From Paucibacter sp. B2R-40 (GTDB lineage Bacteria > Pseudomonadota > Gammaproteobacteria > Burkholderiales > Burkholderiaceae_C): a stretch of DNA of 64,000 bases. Below, piece after piece: positions 27,686 to 35,961 of the stretch. The stretch covers positions 1 through 64,000 of the forward strand of contig NZ_JAJIRP010000001.1 in NCBI RefSeq assembly GCF_025717555.1, read 5' to 3'. The notes under the pieces are model-generated. The model did no database searches, was not told the origin of the DNA, and saw only the letters and a list, made by a program, of their open reading frames with translations. A program made the translations under genes and the position numbers. Positions within the stretch are counted from its first letter, which is position 1. Every line of letters begins with the position of its first letter.

Positions 27686-29499
27686 GAGCCGCTCGGCGTC
27701 GCAGTTTTCTGACCCAGAGCGCCGCGCTGGCGAGCACGTACTGGCTGCATTCACCAGTGGCTGCCGCAGACAGCGGCAAGAAGGAGAAGAAGAAAGTCCT
27801 GCGCACCGCCTTCAACTCGGCCGAGGTCGGGTTCGATTTGCCGCAGGTATCGGACCAGACTTCGGTCACGGTAGCCTCGCATATCTTTGAGCCCCCGCTG
27901 ACCTATGACTATCTGGCCCGCCCGGCGGTCTTGAAGCCGCTGACGGCGGCCAGCCTGCCCGAGGTGTCGGACGACCACAAGCATTTCATCTTCACGATCC
28001 GGCCCGGCATCTTCTTCAGCGATGACCCCGCCTTCAAAGGCAAGCAGCGCGAGCTGGTGGCCGAGGACTATGTCTTCAGCATCAAACGCTTTTACGATCC
28101 GCGCATCAAGACCGAACATCTCTACCAGTTCGAAACGGCCAAGGTCCTGGGCCTGTCGGAGCTGCGCAATGAGGCACTGAAGAGCAAAAAGGCCTTCAAC
28201 TACGACAAGCCGGTGGCGGGCTTGCGCGCGCTCGACCGCTATCGCTTCGAGGTCCGGCTGGGCGCGCCCGACCCCCGATTTGCGCATTTGTTTGCCAACA
28301 GCAGCTACACCTCGGCGGTCGCCCGCGAGGTGCTTGAGGCCTATGGCGACGAAATTGCGGCGCACCCGGTCGGCACCGGGCCGTTTCGGCTGAAGAGCTG
28401 GCGGCGCAGCTCGCTGATCGTGCTGGAGCGCAACCCGCACTTTCGCGAGCAGCTTTTTGAAAGCGTCGGCCCGCCGGCCGGGCATGCGCAGGCCGAAGAC
28501 GTAGGACGTTACCTAGCTGGTAAGAAGCTGCCGCTGTTGGATGAGGTTCACATCAGCATCATCACCGAAAGCCAACCGCGCTGGCTGGCCTTTGCAGGTG
28601 GTGACCTTGATCTGGTGGAGATGCCCGTCACCGTAGCGCACTTGGCCGTGCCCAAGGGTCAACTGGCGCCAAATCTGAAGAAACTGGGCGTGCAGGCCTT
28701 CGAGTCGCATGGCGCCGACATTTCCTTCAGCTACTTCAATCTGGAGGATCCTCAGATTGGCGGCTACACGCCCGAGCGCGTGGCGCTGCGCCGTGCCATC
28801 GTGCTGGCCTATGACAACGCCGAGGAAACTCGGCTGGTTTTGCACGGTCAGGCCTTGCCTGCCCAATCGATGCTGCCCTCACTGATCTATGGCCATCAGC
28901 CCGAGCTGCGCAGCGAAGCCGGCATCAGCGACCCGCTGCGTGCGCAGGCGCTGCTGGACCTGTATGGCTATGACAAACGCGACGCCGAAGGCTACCGTTT
29001 GCACCCCGACGGCAGCCCCCTGACCTTGCGCCGCGCCGGCCGGGAGGGCGCGGCCGATCGGGCTTCGCATGAGCTCTGGAAGAAGCGCATGGACGCGGTT
29101 GGCTTGCGCATGCAATTCGAGACCGCCACCTTCGGCGAGCTGATCAAAAAGTCCTTGGCCGGTCAGCTGATGATCTGGGGCTATGTGTGGGACCTGAGTG
29201 CGCCGGATGGCGACTTTTTGCTCGGGATGGGCTATGGGCCGAATGCCGGCCAGTCCAACGATGCGCGCTTTCAGTTGTCCGCCTACGATCGCCTGTACGA
29301 GCGCCAGCGCCTGTTGCCCGATGGGCCTGAGCGGCTCGCTGTAATGCACCAGGCCACGCGGCTGATGCTGGCCTATCTGCCTTATCACCCGCACAACTAT
29401 CCCATCCGCGTCGATATGTGCAGCGCCCAGGTGCGCGGCTATCTGCGGCATCCGTTCACGCGGGATCGTTGGCGTTTCGTCGATATTATCGAGACATAA
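27682..29499 (+). CDS. Family 5 ABC substrate-binding protein, array member 7 (divergent, Tat-like signal)
   Basis: A 605-residue exported protein with a GTG start overlapping the previous stop. Its N terminus RAARRRSFLTQSAALASTYW has a twin-arginine motif (RRSFL) before a modest hydrophobic stretch, unlike the clear Sec signals of the others, so export through Tat is plausible. It keeps DDPAFKGKQREL, HPVGTGPF, WRRSSLIVLERNPHFR and LPDGPERLAV. The Asp-rich loop is degenerate (DKRDAEGYR), and the AKWPENLK motif is lost (ATFGELIK). The ALRRAIVLAYDNAEE segment links it to member 3. It is the last and most divergent of the array; it may bind a cofactor-like or folded ligand (inference). Confidence 0.9.
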   Translation: MRAARRRSFLTQSAALASTYWLHSPVAAADSGKKEKKKVLRTAFNSAEVGFDLPQVSDQTSVTVASHIFEPPLTYDYLARPAVLKPLTAASLPEVSDDHKHFIFTIRPGIFFSDDPAFKGKQRELVAEDYVFSIKRFYDPRIKTEHLYQFETAKVLGLSELRNEALKSKKAFNYDKPVAGLRALDRYRFEVRLGAPDPRFAHLFANSSYTSAVAREVLEAYGDEIAAHPVGTGPFRLKSWRRSSLIVLERNPHFREQLFESVGPPAGHAQAEDVGRYLAGKKLPLLDEVHISIITESQPRWLAFAGGDLDLVEMPVTVAHLAVPKGQLAPNLKKLGVQAFESHGADISFSYFNLEDPQIGGYTPERVALRRAIVLAYDNAEETRLVLHGQALPAQSMLPSLIYGHQPELRSEAGISDPLRAQALLDLYGYDKRDAEGYRLHPDGSPLTLRRAGREGAADRASHELWKKRMDAVGLRMQFETATFGELIKKSLAGQLMIWGYVWDLSAPDGDFLLGMGYGPNAGQSNDARFQLSAYDRLYERQRLLPDGPERLAVMHQATRLMLAYLPYHPHNYPIRVDMCSAQVRGYLRHPFTRDRWRFVDIIET

Positions 29500-29516
29500 C
29501 TTTTAAAGCATACGTC

Positions 29517-30053
29517 ATGAATGTCGCCACCAAGCCCCGCCGAATCAGCCTGCGCCCTGTCACCGAGGCCGATCTTCCGCTGCTGTGCCAGCGCGCTGCG
29601 GCCATGGAGCTGCGCGGCGAATTCGAGTCAAGCCGTATGGGCAGTCCTCGGTCAATTCAGAAACGTTTTGCCGAGGACGGCTATTCCAGCGATGACTCAG
29701 AAAAACTGCTGGTTTGCGCCGAAGGCGGTGAGGTGATCGGGGACGTGTCGCATTTCGTCGCGCATCGCTACGCCACGGCGCGTGAGCTGGGTTGGGCCAT
29801 TCACGACCCCGCGCTGCGCGGTCAGGGCTACGGCAGCGCAGCCGCCAAGGCGCTGGTCGACTATCTGTTTGATAACTTCGCCATCAACCGGCTATGTTGC
29901 GGGCTCGTGCCTGGCAATCTGGCGTCGCGCCGGGTCGCCGAGAAAGCGGGCCTGCGTTTCGAGGGCTGCCTGCGAGGCGTGGTCTTTGTACGCGGCGAAT
30001 ATCTGGACAGCGAAGTGTTCGGCTTGGTGCGGGCGGACTGGCAGCGCGACTAA
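29517..30053 (+). CDS. GNAT acetyltransferase (RimJ/RimL-like)
   Basis: A 178-residue acetyltransferase starting MNVATKPRRISLRPVTEADL. It shows GWAIHDPALRGQGYGSAAAK, the acetyl-CoA binding loop R-G-Q-G-Y-G, then NRLCCGLVPGNLASRRVAEKAGLRFEG split over the conserved Asn/Ser-Arg segment. It is cytoplasmic. It starts 17 bases after the stop of the last binding-protein gene and on the same strand, so it may be the final gene of that operon. A role in modifying the imported compound is conceivable but unproven. It is convergent with the phosphatase gene 3 bases away. Confidence 0.85.
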   Translation: MNVATKPRRISLRPVTEADLPLLCQRAAAMELRGEFESSRMGSPRSIQKRFAEDGYSSDDSEKLLVCAEGGEVIGDVSHFVAHRYATARELGWAIHDPALRGQGYGSAAAKALVDYLFDNFAINRLCCGLVPGNLASRRVAEKAGLRFEGCLRGVVFVRGEYLDSEVFGLVRADWQRD

Positions 30054-30056
30054 TCG

Positions 30057-30614
30057 CTATTGGCAGGGCGCTGCGGCCCCGGCGGGAGCTTCATCTGGCA
30101 GGCCATACCGCAGGCGCAACAAGTGTGGCGCCAGCTCGGCCTGCGGCGTCAGCACCCACAAATGGCTGAAGCTGCTTTCGCAAAAGTCCGGCAGGCGCGG
30201 CGCACCCAAGGCGGCGGCAATCGCCGGCACGGTATTGCTGTGGCCCACCACCAAGACCACGCCCCGCTGCGAGCGTATGGCCGCAGCCACCGCCGCGACA
30301 TGGCTGGCCGTATCGCCGCCGCGCGCAGCGATCACTTGCGGCGAGAGCTTGAGCTGCTGGGCCAGAGCGGCGGCAGTTTCGGCGCTGCGCCTGAACTCAG
30401 TGGTGATGATGGCCGTCACCCCGGCATCGCGCAGCGCCTCGACCAAGGCTTGCGCGCGCAACTGGCCGGCGGCAGTGAGGGCCGGGTCGCCGGGCGGCTC
30501 TGCAGCTCGCTCGGCATGGCGGATCAGCAGCACTTGGGTGGGCTGGCCCCAAGCCGGTGGGGCCAGCAGAGCCAACAGGCAAAGGACGGTCAGCAGGGTA
30601 TATCTCAACATCAT
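30057..30614 (-). CDS. Periplasmic histidine phosphatase family protein
   Basis: A 185-residue protein with a signal peptide (LRYTLLTVLCLLALLAPPA, cleavage near WG-QP). It carries the phosphohistidine motif LIRHAE at about residues 30-35. The second catalytic His is in VVGHSNTVPA, and TTEFRRSAETA matches the conserved R of the branch. These are phosphoglycerate-mutase-like phosphatases, including SixA-like and periplasmic phosphatases. The substrate is unknown. It diverges from the wax synthase gene across 86 bases. Confidence 0.85.
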   Translation of the reverse strand: MMLRYTLLTVLCLLALLAPPAWGQPTQVLLIRHAERAAEPPGDPALTAAGQLRAQALVEALRDAGVTAIITTEFRRSAETAAALAQQLKLSPQVIAARGGDTASHVAAVAAAIRSQRGVVLVVGHSNTVPAIAAALGAPRLPDFCESSFSHLWVLTPQAELAPHLLRLRYGLPDEAPAGAAAPCQ

Positions 30615-30700
30615 CGAGGCGCTCCAGAGCTAGCACGCGAGTATGCTTTCAATCCTGCGGCCTGAAGCTCGCCCCCTGTCTGCCTGCAAGGACAAAACCG

Positions 30701-32284
30701 ATGAAACAACTCGCCGGCCTCGACGCCGCCTTCTTGCATCTGGAAACCGCCGAAATGCCCATGCATGTCGGCGCATTGCATGTGCTGGAGCTACCGTCTG
30801 ATTACGACGGCGACTACCTGCTCGACCTGCGCGCACACATGGCCAGCCGTTTGCCGCTGGCGCCGGTCTTGCGCCGGCGCTTGGAAAGCATGCCGCTGAA
30901 TCTGGCCAACCCGACTTGGGTGGACTGCGAGCCGGATCTGGAAGCCCACATCGTCGGCTACGAGATGCCGCCCGGCAGCGGCCTGGCCGCACTGGAGAGC
31001 CAAGTCGGTCTGCTGCATCCGCAGCTGCTGGACCGTCGCCTGCCGCTGTGGAAGTTCCATGTCTTCCTCGGCCTTGAGCGCGGACCGGAAGGGCAGCAGC
31101 AAGTGGGCCTGTACTCGCAGCTGCATCACGCAGCGGTGGATGGGCAAGCGGCGGTCGCGCTGGCTGCGGTGATTCTGGATCTGAGTGCGCACCCGCAGGA
31201 CCGTAAGCTGCCCGCAGCGCGCACGCGGCGGGTACAACTCGGCGCGGCCGGTATGTTGCGCGGGGCGATTGCCCATCAGTGGCAACAGACCGTCAAGTTG
31301 GCCAAGGCCTTGCCGGGTGCGGCCGGCACGCTCAGCCTGATGGCGGCGCGCACGGCGCTCGATGCGGCCGGCAGCAGCTTGTACAACTGGCTCAGCACCG
31401 AGCCCGACAAGGCGGCTGGCGAGCGGGTCAGCAATCTGGGCCTGGCACCGCGCACGCGCCTGAACACCAGCTTGTCGACCGAGCGCAGCTTTTCCACCGT
31501 CAGCCTGCCGCTGGTGGCGCTGACCCGAACGCGCCGTCTGCACGGTGCCAGCCTCAATGACGCGGTGCTGTTCATCTGTGGCGGCGCCTTGCGGCGGCTG
31601 TTTGCCAAGCAGGGGCCGCTGCCGCGCAAGTCCTTGGTGGCGGCGGTGCCGGTGTCGATGCGGGCCGGCGGTGACGTGACCGCCAATACACAGGCAACCA
31701 TGAGCCTGGTCAGCCTGGGCACCCATCTGGCCGACCCGGCCAAGCGCCTCGCCCATGTGCTGGCCGCCTCGGCCGCGATGAAGAGCGAGCTGGATCAGGT
31801 CAAGGACTTGATGCCCAGCGACTACCCCTCGCTGGGCGTGCCCTGGTTGATGCAGGCCGGCGCGCTGCTCTATGGGCGCTTGCGAGCCGCCGACAAGCTG
31901 CCGGTGCTGGCCAATCTGGTGATCTCCAATGTGCCCGGGCCGACCGTGCCGCTCTACCTGGCCGGCGCGCGCATGTTGACCAACTACCCGACTTCCATTG
32001 TCGTGCACGGCATGGCGCTGAACATCACCGTGCAGAGCTATGACGCCAGCCTGGACTTCGGCCTGATGGCCTGCGGCCAGGCGCTGCCCGAGACCGCCGC
32101 ACTGGCCGCCTATATCGAGACCGCTTTCATGGAGTTTTTAGCGCTGCCGGCGGCGGAAGAGCTGGCAGAGAAAGCCACCAAGCGCATTGCCAGGCCAAAG
32201 GGCGCAACAAAAACTTCGGCAAAGTCGGCAGCGACATCGACGGTAAAGACTGCCGCTCGCAAGCGCACCGCGGCCAAGCGTTAA
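30701..32284 (+). CDS. Wax ester synthase / diacylglycerol acyltransferase (WS/DGAT)
   Basis: A 527-residue acyltransferase. The N terminus MKQLAGLDAAFLHLET is characteristic. The catalytic motif HHAAVDG (HHxxxDG) is at residues 142-148, and the C-terminal half has LANLVISNVPGPTVPLYLAG, the conserved ND/NVPGP region of the family. It forms wax esters from fatty alcohols or triacylglycerol from diacylglycerol with acyl-CoA, giving storage lipid. The last 40 residues are Lys/Ala-rich and probably a disordered tail. AAGGA precedes the ATG at 30701 by 8 bases. Two alpha/beta hydrolases follow on the same strand, which suggests a lipid storage and turnover unit. Confidence 0.93.
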   Translation: MKQLAGLDAAFLHLETAEMPMHVGALHVLELPSDYDGDYLLDLRAHMASRLPLAPVLRRRLESMPLNLANPTWVDCEPDLEAHIVGYEMPPGSGLAALESQVGLLHPQLLDRRLPLWKFHVFLGLERGPEGQQQVGLYSQLHHAAVDGQAAVALAAVILDLSAHPQDRKLPAARTRRVQLGAAGMLRGAIAHQWQQTVKLAKALPGAAGTLSLMAARTALDAAGSSLYNWLSTEPDKAAGERVSNLGLAPRTRLNTSLSTERSFSTVSLPLVALTRTRRLHGASLNDAVLFICGGALRRLFAKQGPLPRKSLVAAVPVSMRAGGDVTANTQATMSLVSLGTHLADPAKRLAHVLAASAAMKSELDQVKDLMPSDYPSLGVPWLMQAGALLYGRLRAADKLPVLANLVISNVPGPTVPLYLAGARMLTNYPTSIVVHGMALNITVQSYDASLDFGLMACGQALPETAALAAYIETAFMEFLALPAAEELAEKATKRIARPKGATKTSAKSAATSTVKTAARKRTAAKR

Positions 32285-32325
32285 TATTGCCCAGCGCCAT
32301 CTTTTTTGCTGTCCACAGCGTTCGC

Positions 32326-33165
32326 ATGCGATCTACTTCCCGCCCCGCGTCTAAAACAAAAGCTGCGCTGCAGCCGGCCGTCAATGCCGAGGCGCCCACG
32401 TTCACGCCGCCGGATTTCCCGGCGCCGAATGCCTTTTTGATGATGTTGGAAGGCCGCGCCCCTTGGGAATATGCGGCGCTGCTGGCGGCCACGCCCTGGC
32501 TGCGCAAGCTGCCGCGCGGCGACGGCCACCCGGTCATCGTCTTCCCCGGCCTGGGCGCCAATGACGCGACAACGCAGCCGCTGCGGCGCTTTCTCGACGG
32601 CCTGGGCTACGAGACCCATCCCTGGCACCAGGGTTTCAACTTCGGCCCGCGCCAAGGCGTGCTGGAGCAATGCAGCGCCGATGTGAAGGCCTTGTTCAAA
32701 CGCCATGCGCGGCCGGTCAGCCTGGTGGGCTGGAGCCTAGGCGGCATCTATGCCCGCGAGCTGGCCAAGGAGTTGCCCGATCACACGCGCTGCGTCGTCA
32801 CGCTGGGCACGCCCTTCGCCGGCCACCCCAGAGCCACCAATGCCTGGCGCTTTTTCGAGCTGATGAATGGCCGCCATGTCGGCGACCCTGCCATGCTTGA
32901 GCAAATCCGCAAGACACCGCCGGTGCCGACCACCTCGATCTACTCGCGCACCGACGGCATCGTCTCCTGGCGCTGCAGCGTCATCGAGCCCGACCCTTCG
33001 ATTGGTCATAGCGAGAACATCGAGGTGCACGCCAGCCATCTGGGTTTGGGGCTGAACCCGCTGGCGCTTTTTGCGCTGGCCGACCGGCTGGCGCAGGATC
33101 CGCAGGATTGGGCGGCATTTGACCCACAGGGCGCCAAGCGCTGGTTCTTCCGCACGCCGTTTTAA
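32326..33165 (+). CDS. Alpha/beta hydrolase (lipase/esterase-like)
   Basis: A 279-residue alpha/beta hydrolase of the group with a PGLGANDATT oxyanion-strand turn, nucleophile elbow GWSLGG (Ser about residue 139) and VTLGTPFAGH. A late Asp (YSRTDGIVSW) and His (VHASHLGLG) complete a plausible triad. It resembles triacylglycerol lipase/PGAP1-like hydrolases. There is no signal peptide. It begins 41 bases after the wax synthase stop and ends 16 bases before the next hydrolase, which suggests a shared operon and a role in hydrolysing storage lipid (inference). The start at 32326 is favoured over a TTG at 32287. Confidence 0.85.
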   Translation: MRSTSRPASKTKAALQPAVNAEAPTFTPPDFPAPNAFLMMLEGRAPWEYAALLAATPWLRKLPRGDGHPVIVFPGLGANDATTQPLRRFLDGLGYETHPWHQGFNFGPRQGVLEQCSADVKALFKRHARPVSLVGWSLGGIYARELAKELPDHTRCVVTLGTPFAGHPRATNAWRFFELMNGRHVGDPAMLEQIRKTPPVPTTSIYSRTDGIVSWRCSVIEPDPSIGHSENIEVHASHLGLGLNPLALFALADRLAQDPQDWAAFDPQGAKRWFFRTPF

Positions 33166-33181
33166 TTAGGCCCGCGTTCCA

Positions 33182-34069
33182 ATGCAAATTTCCGCCCATG
33201 GCCTGAGTCTTGAAATTGACGACCAGGGGCCAACCAAGGCTCCGCCCTTGCTGATGATCATGGGTCTGGGCATGCAGTTGATTGCCTGGCCTGAGGGGCT
33301 GGTGCAGGCTTTGCTGGCGGCGGGATTCAGGGTCATACGCTTTGACAACCGCGACGCGGGTCTGAGTCAACACCTCGATCACCTGGGCGTGCCCAATATC
33401 GCCATCGCCTCGGTACAGCATCTTTTGCATCTGCCGGTACGCAGCCCTTATACCTTGGCCGATATGGCGCGCGATGCGCTGGGCGTGTTGGACGCCTTGG
33501 GCTTGCAAAGCGCCCATGTTTGCGGCGCGTCTATGGGCGGCATGATTGCCCAGCAGCTGGCGCTGCTGGCGCCCGAGCGTGTCCAGAGCCTGACTTTGAT
33601 CATGACGAATAGCGGCAGCCGCATGCTGCCCGGCCCGTCCATGCGGGTGCGCAGCGCCTTGCTCAGCCGGCCCAGCGACCCGCATGACTTCGCAGCCTTG
33701 GCCGAGCGCACGTACAAGCTTTTTCGCCTGATCGGTAGCCCTGCCTACCCGGCACCCGAAGCCGAGTTGCGCCAGCGCATCATGGCCTCGCTGCGCCGCA
33801 GCAATCGACCTCAAGGCGTGCTGCGCCAGCTCGCGGCCATTGCCGCTGACACCCACCGGGCCGGCCAACTCGGCCGCATCAAGGTGCCGACCTTGATTCA
33901 ACATGGCGACAAAGATCCCCTGATCCCGGTCGCCGCCGCGCATGATCTGGCGCGCCGAATAAGCGGCGCGCAGCTGGACGTCATTCCTGGCATGGGGCAT
34001 GACTTGCCGGAGCAGTTATGGCCGCGGTTTGTTGGCGGCATTCAGCGCGTGGCGGGAAGGGCCGGCTGA
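33182..34069 (+). CDS. Alpha/beta hydrolase
   Basis: A 295-residue single-domain alpha/beta hydrolase. Motifs are LLMIMGLGMQ (oxyanion region), RFDNRDAGLS, nucleophile elbow GASMGG (Ser about residue 119), acid HGDKDPLIP and catalytic His in GMGHDLP. This pattern is common to Burkholderiales hydrolases of the proline iminopeptidase/TesA-like esterase style; the substrate is unknown. It follows the lipase-like hydrolase by 16 bases and is the last gene of the probable lipid unit. It is convergent with the PglL-type ligase gene. Confidence 0.88.
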   Translation: MQISAHGLSLEIDDQGPTKAPPLLMIMGLGMQLIAWPEGLVQALLAAGFRVIRFDNRDAGLSQHLDHLGVPNIAIASVQHLLHLPVRSPYTLADMARDALGVLDALGLQSAHVCGASMGGMIAQQLALLAPERVQSLTLIMTNSGSRMLPGPSMRVRSALLSRPSDPHDFAALAERTYKLFRLIGSPAYPAPEAELRQRIMASLRRSNRPQGVLRQLAAIAADTHRAGQLGRIKVPTLIQHGDKDPLIPVAAAHDLARRISGAQLDVIPGMGHDLPEQLWPRFVGGIQRVAGRAG

Positions 34070-34090
34070 GCCATAAAGCCCCCTCAGTGA

Positions 34091-35854
34091 TTACTTGTGT
34101 GATTCGTTCGCCGGCCAACGCAGCGTGCGGAAATCCCTGTAACTGAGCTCATCCACAGCAGGTCCACATTGAAAAGCCTGCGCAGCGCTCAACTCGTCCT
34201 TGCAAGGCGCCAATAGTTTCTTGGCTTGCTCATCATTGAACTCCGCCAATCTCGCCGCTAAATATCTGGCCCGCTTGTCATCGCCTATCTCGTGCAATGA
34301 TTTAATCCAAGCCACCAATAAGCGCGTGTCAATGACGCCGTGGGACGCATATTCTGCGGCGAGTTCAGCGTCCTTGCCCGTGCGCAGTCGCCTGGCTCCG
34401 CCATAGTTTGCCCAGTTAGAAAAAAATACCGAGCTATTGCCAATCGCCAAACGTTCTTGCAACGGTGCTGCCTCGCCATGCGCGGGCGGTTGAAAGACCT
34501 GGACAACCTTGGAAAAATCATAGGCAATAAAGACTCCGCCGAAAATCATCAACAGCCCAACAATCCCTTGACCCAGCGCGTTTACCCCTGGCTTGCGCAC
34601 AATAGCGGCTGCCGGTGCCAGACAAAATCCCAGCATGAATACCGTTGGAAAGAGGAAGAATGCATACCAAAGCGGATACTCAAGCAAACTCGGCACTATC
34701 ATCAAGGCCGCCATCAAAAAAGCGTACCTCTTGTATGTCAGGCAGCCTCTTCGCGGAATATTTGAATCCGCCTTTGATAAACGAAATGCGCGCACAAAGG
34801 CCCAAGAAATCAGGCCCGTTAACATGATCGCGACAGGGATTCCGAGTTCCACCGACCATTGCAAAATGATATTGTGCAAATTGTCAAAATGGTGTTTTGT
34901 GCGTACGGCAGTGGGCGTCAACGTCCAAACGAAATTGAACTCTCCCCAGCCCACGCCCCAGTACATATGCTCGCGCATCAGCTGCCATGCATCTCGAAGC
35001 AGTACCATGCGCGGCGGCGAACTGGCGCCATCAGCCAGCCGCGTCTGGGCGCCAAGGTCGATGCCTTTTTGACCCGCCAAGGCTAGAGCCAACAACCAGG
35101 CTGCGGCGAAAAGCAGCGGCGTCAGGCGCAGCATATTGCGGCCCTTGCGCCCGGTGCCGGGGTCGAAAAAGGCCCAGGCAGTCAACAGTATGAGCCCCAA
35201 TAGGCCGGTCCGCGACGCGCTCAACACCAATGCAAATGACAGGGTAAAGAGCATCGGCACCGCCCAACGGCGGCGCAGGACTTCGGCTTCCACCGTGGCC
35301 GCAATCGCCGCCATAGACCACAGCAGCAAATAGGCCAGGTGGTTCGGTTGCCGGGTATTTCCGGTCGCTCGCCCTCGCAGGTGTGATTCGACCATCAAGG
35401 TGCCGTCGGTCAACTCCGACGCATAGACCTGCAGAATACCGACCACCGCATTGAACATACCGGCCAGAATCAGGCTGCGGCAAATGACGTTGAACAGGGA
35501 TGCTGCTTGCGGGCTTGCACCACCTGCTGCCCCCAAATACAAAACGCACAAGGCGCCCGCAATGAAACCTAGCGTCGCGTAGGTATAGTCAAGCGGTATT
35601 TTTAATATCGCCGCAGACACCAGAACGGCAAAGCCAAATACTGCAAAAAATATCAATAATGGCTTCAGATTGCGCGCCATGGCGCCCAGCGTGCAGCTGG
35701 GCAGTAGCAACACCGCGAGGCCCCAGGCTATCCAGGATAAAGATTGGCCACAGGCGGTTGGCGAAGGAAATATGCCGAAGACGCAGATGAACGGCAATGC
35801 GAGCGCCAGCGTCAGTATATTTCCACGCCATTTTCCGATAGCTTGGTGAATCAT
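34091..35854 (-). CDS. PglL-type O-oligosaccharyltransferase / Wzy-family ligase
   Basis: A 587-residue polytopic membrane protein with about 11-13 predicted helices. The PglL/PilO signature R-GRATGNTRQPNHLAY is near residues 160-175. A periplasmic loop bears WGVGWGEFNFVW and HHFDNLHNIILQWSVELG, with the conserved His of Wzy_C/ligase proteins. The soluble C-terminal tail of about 130 residues fits Wzy_C_2. Such enzymes transfer lipid-linked glycans to Ser/Thr of pilins or other proteins. It lies directly downstream of the pilin gene, beyond its terminator, which supports pilin glycosylation (inference). It could instead be an O-antigen ligase, but no LPS genes are near. Confidence 0.85.
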   Translation of the reverse strand: MIHQAIGKWRGNILTLALALPFICVFGIFPSPTACGQSLSWIAWGLAVLLLPSCTLGAMARNLKPLLIFFAVFGFAVLVSAAILKIPLDYTYATLGFIAGALCVLYLGAAGGASPQAASLFNVICRSLILAGMFNAVVGILQVYASELTDGTLMVESHLRGRATGNTRQPNHLAYLLLWSMAAIAATVEAEVLRRRWAVPMLFTLSFALVLSASRTGLLGLILLTAWAFFDPGTGRKGRNMLRLTPLLFAAAWLLALALAGQKGIDLGAQTRLADGASSPPRMVLLRDAWQLMREHMYWGVGWGEFNFVWTLTPTAVRTKHHFDNLHNIILQWSVELGIPVAIMLTGLISWAFVRAFRLSKADSNIPRRGCLTYKRYAFLMAALMIVPSLLEYPLWYAFFLFPTVFMLGFCLAPAAAIVRKPGVNALGQGIVGLLMIFGGVFIAYDFSKVVQVFQPPAHGEAAPLQERLAIGNSSVFFSNWANYGGARRLRTGKDAELAAEYASHGVIDTRLLVAWIKSLHEIGDDKRARYLAARLAEFNDEQAKKLLAPCKDELSAAQAFQCGPAVDELSYRDFRTLRWPANESHK

Positions 35855-35916
35855 CGTGAAGACCTACAATCTTGTGTCGCCGCTTGCCAAGCCGAAGGCT
35901 ATTGTTTCAGCAATTA

Positions 35917-35940
35917 AAAAGGGCGCCAAGGCGCCCTTTT
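35917..35940 (-). terminator. Intrinsic terminator of the pilin gene
   Basis: Read on the minus strand, an 11-bp stem AAAAGGGCGCC/GGCGCCCTTTT with a 2-base loop is followed by a T-rich run. It lies 21 bases after the pilin stop. It separates the pilin transcript from the ligase gene, which would need read-through or its own promoter. Confidence 0.85.
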
Positions 35941-35961
35941 CATTACTTATTGCGAACTCAA

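Noticed and set aside
16518-29499. Repeated similar genes considered as a mobile or assembly artefact
   Set aside because: Copies differ throughout their length, have distinct signal peptides and overlapping start/stop junctions, so they are diverged paralogues rather than a mis-assembled repeat.
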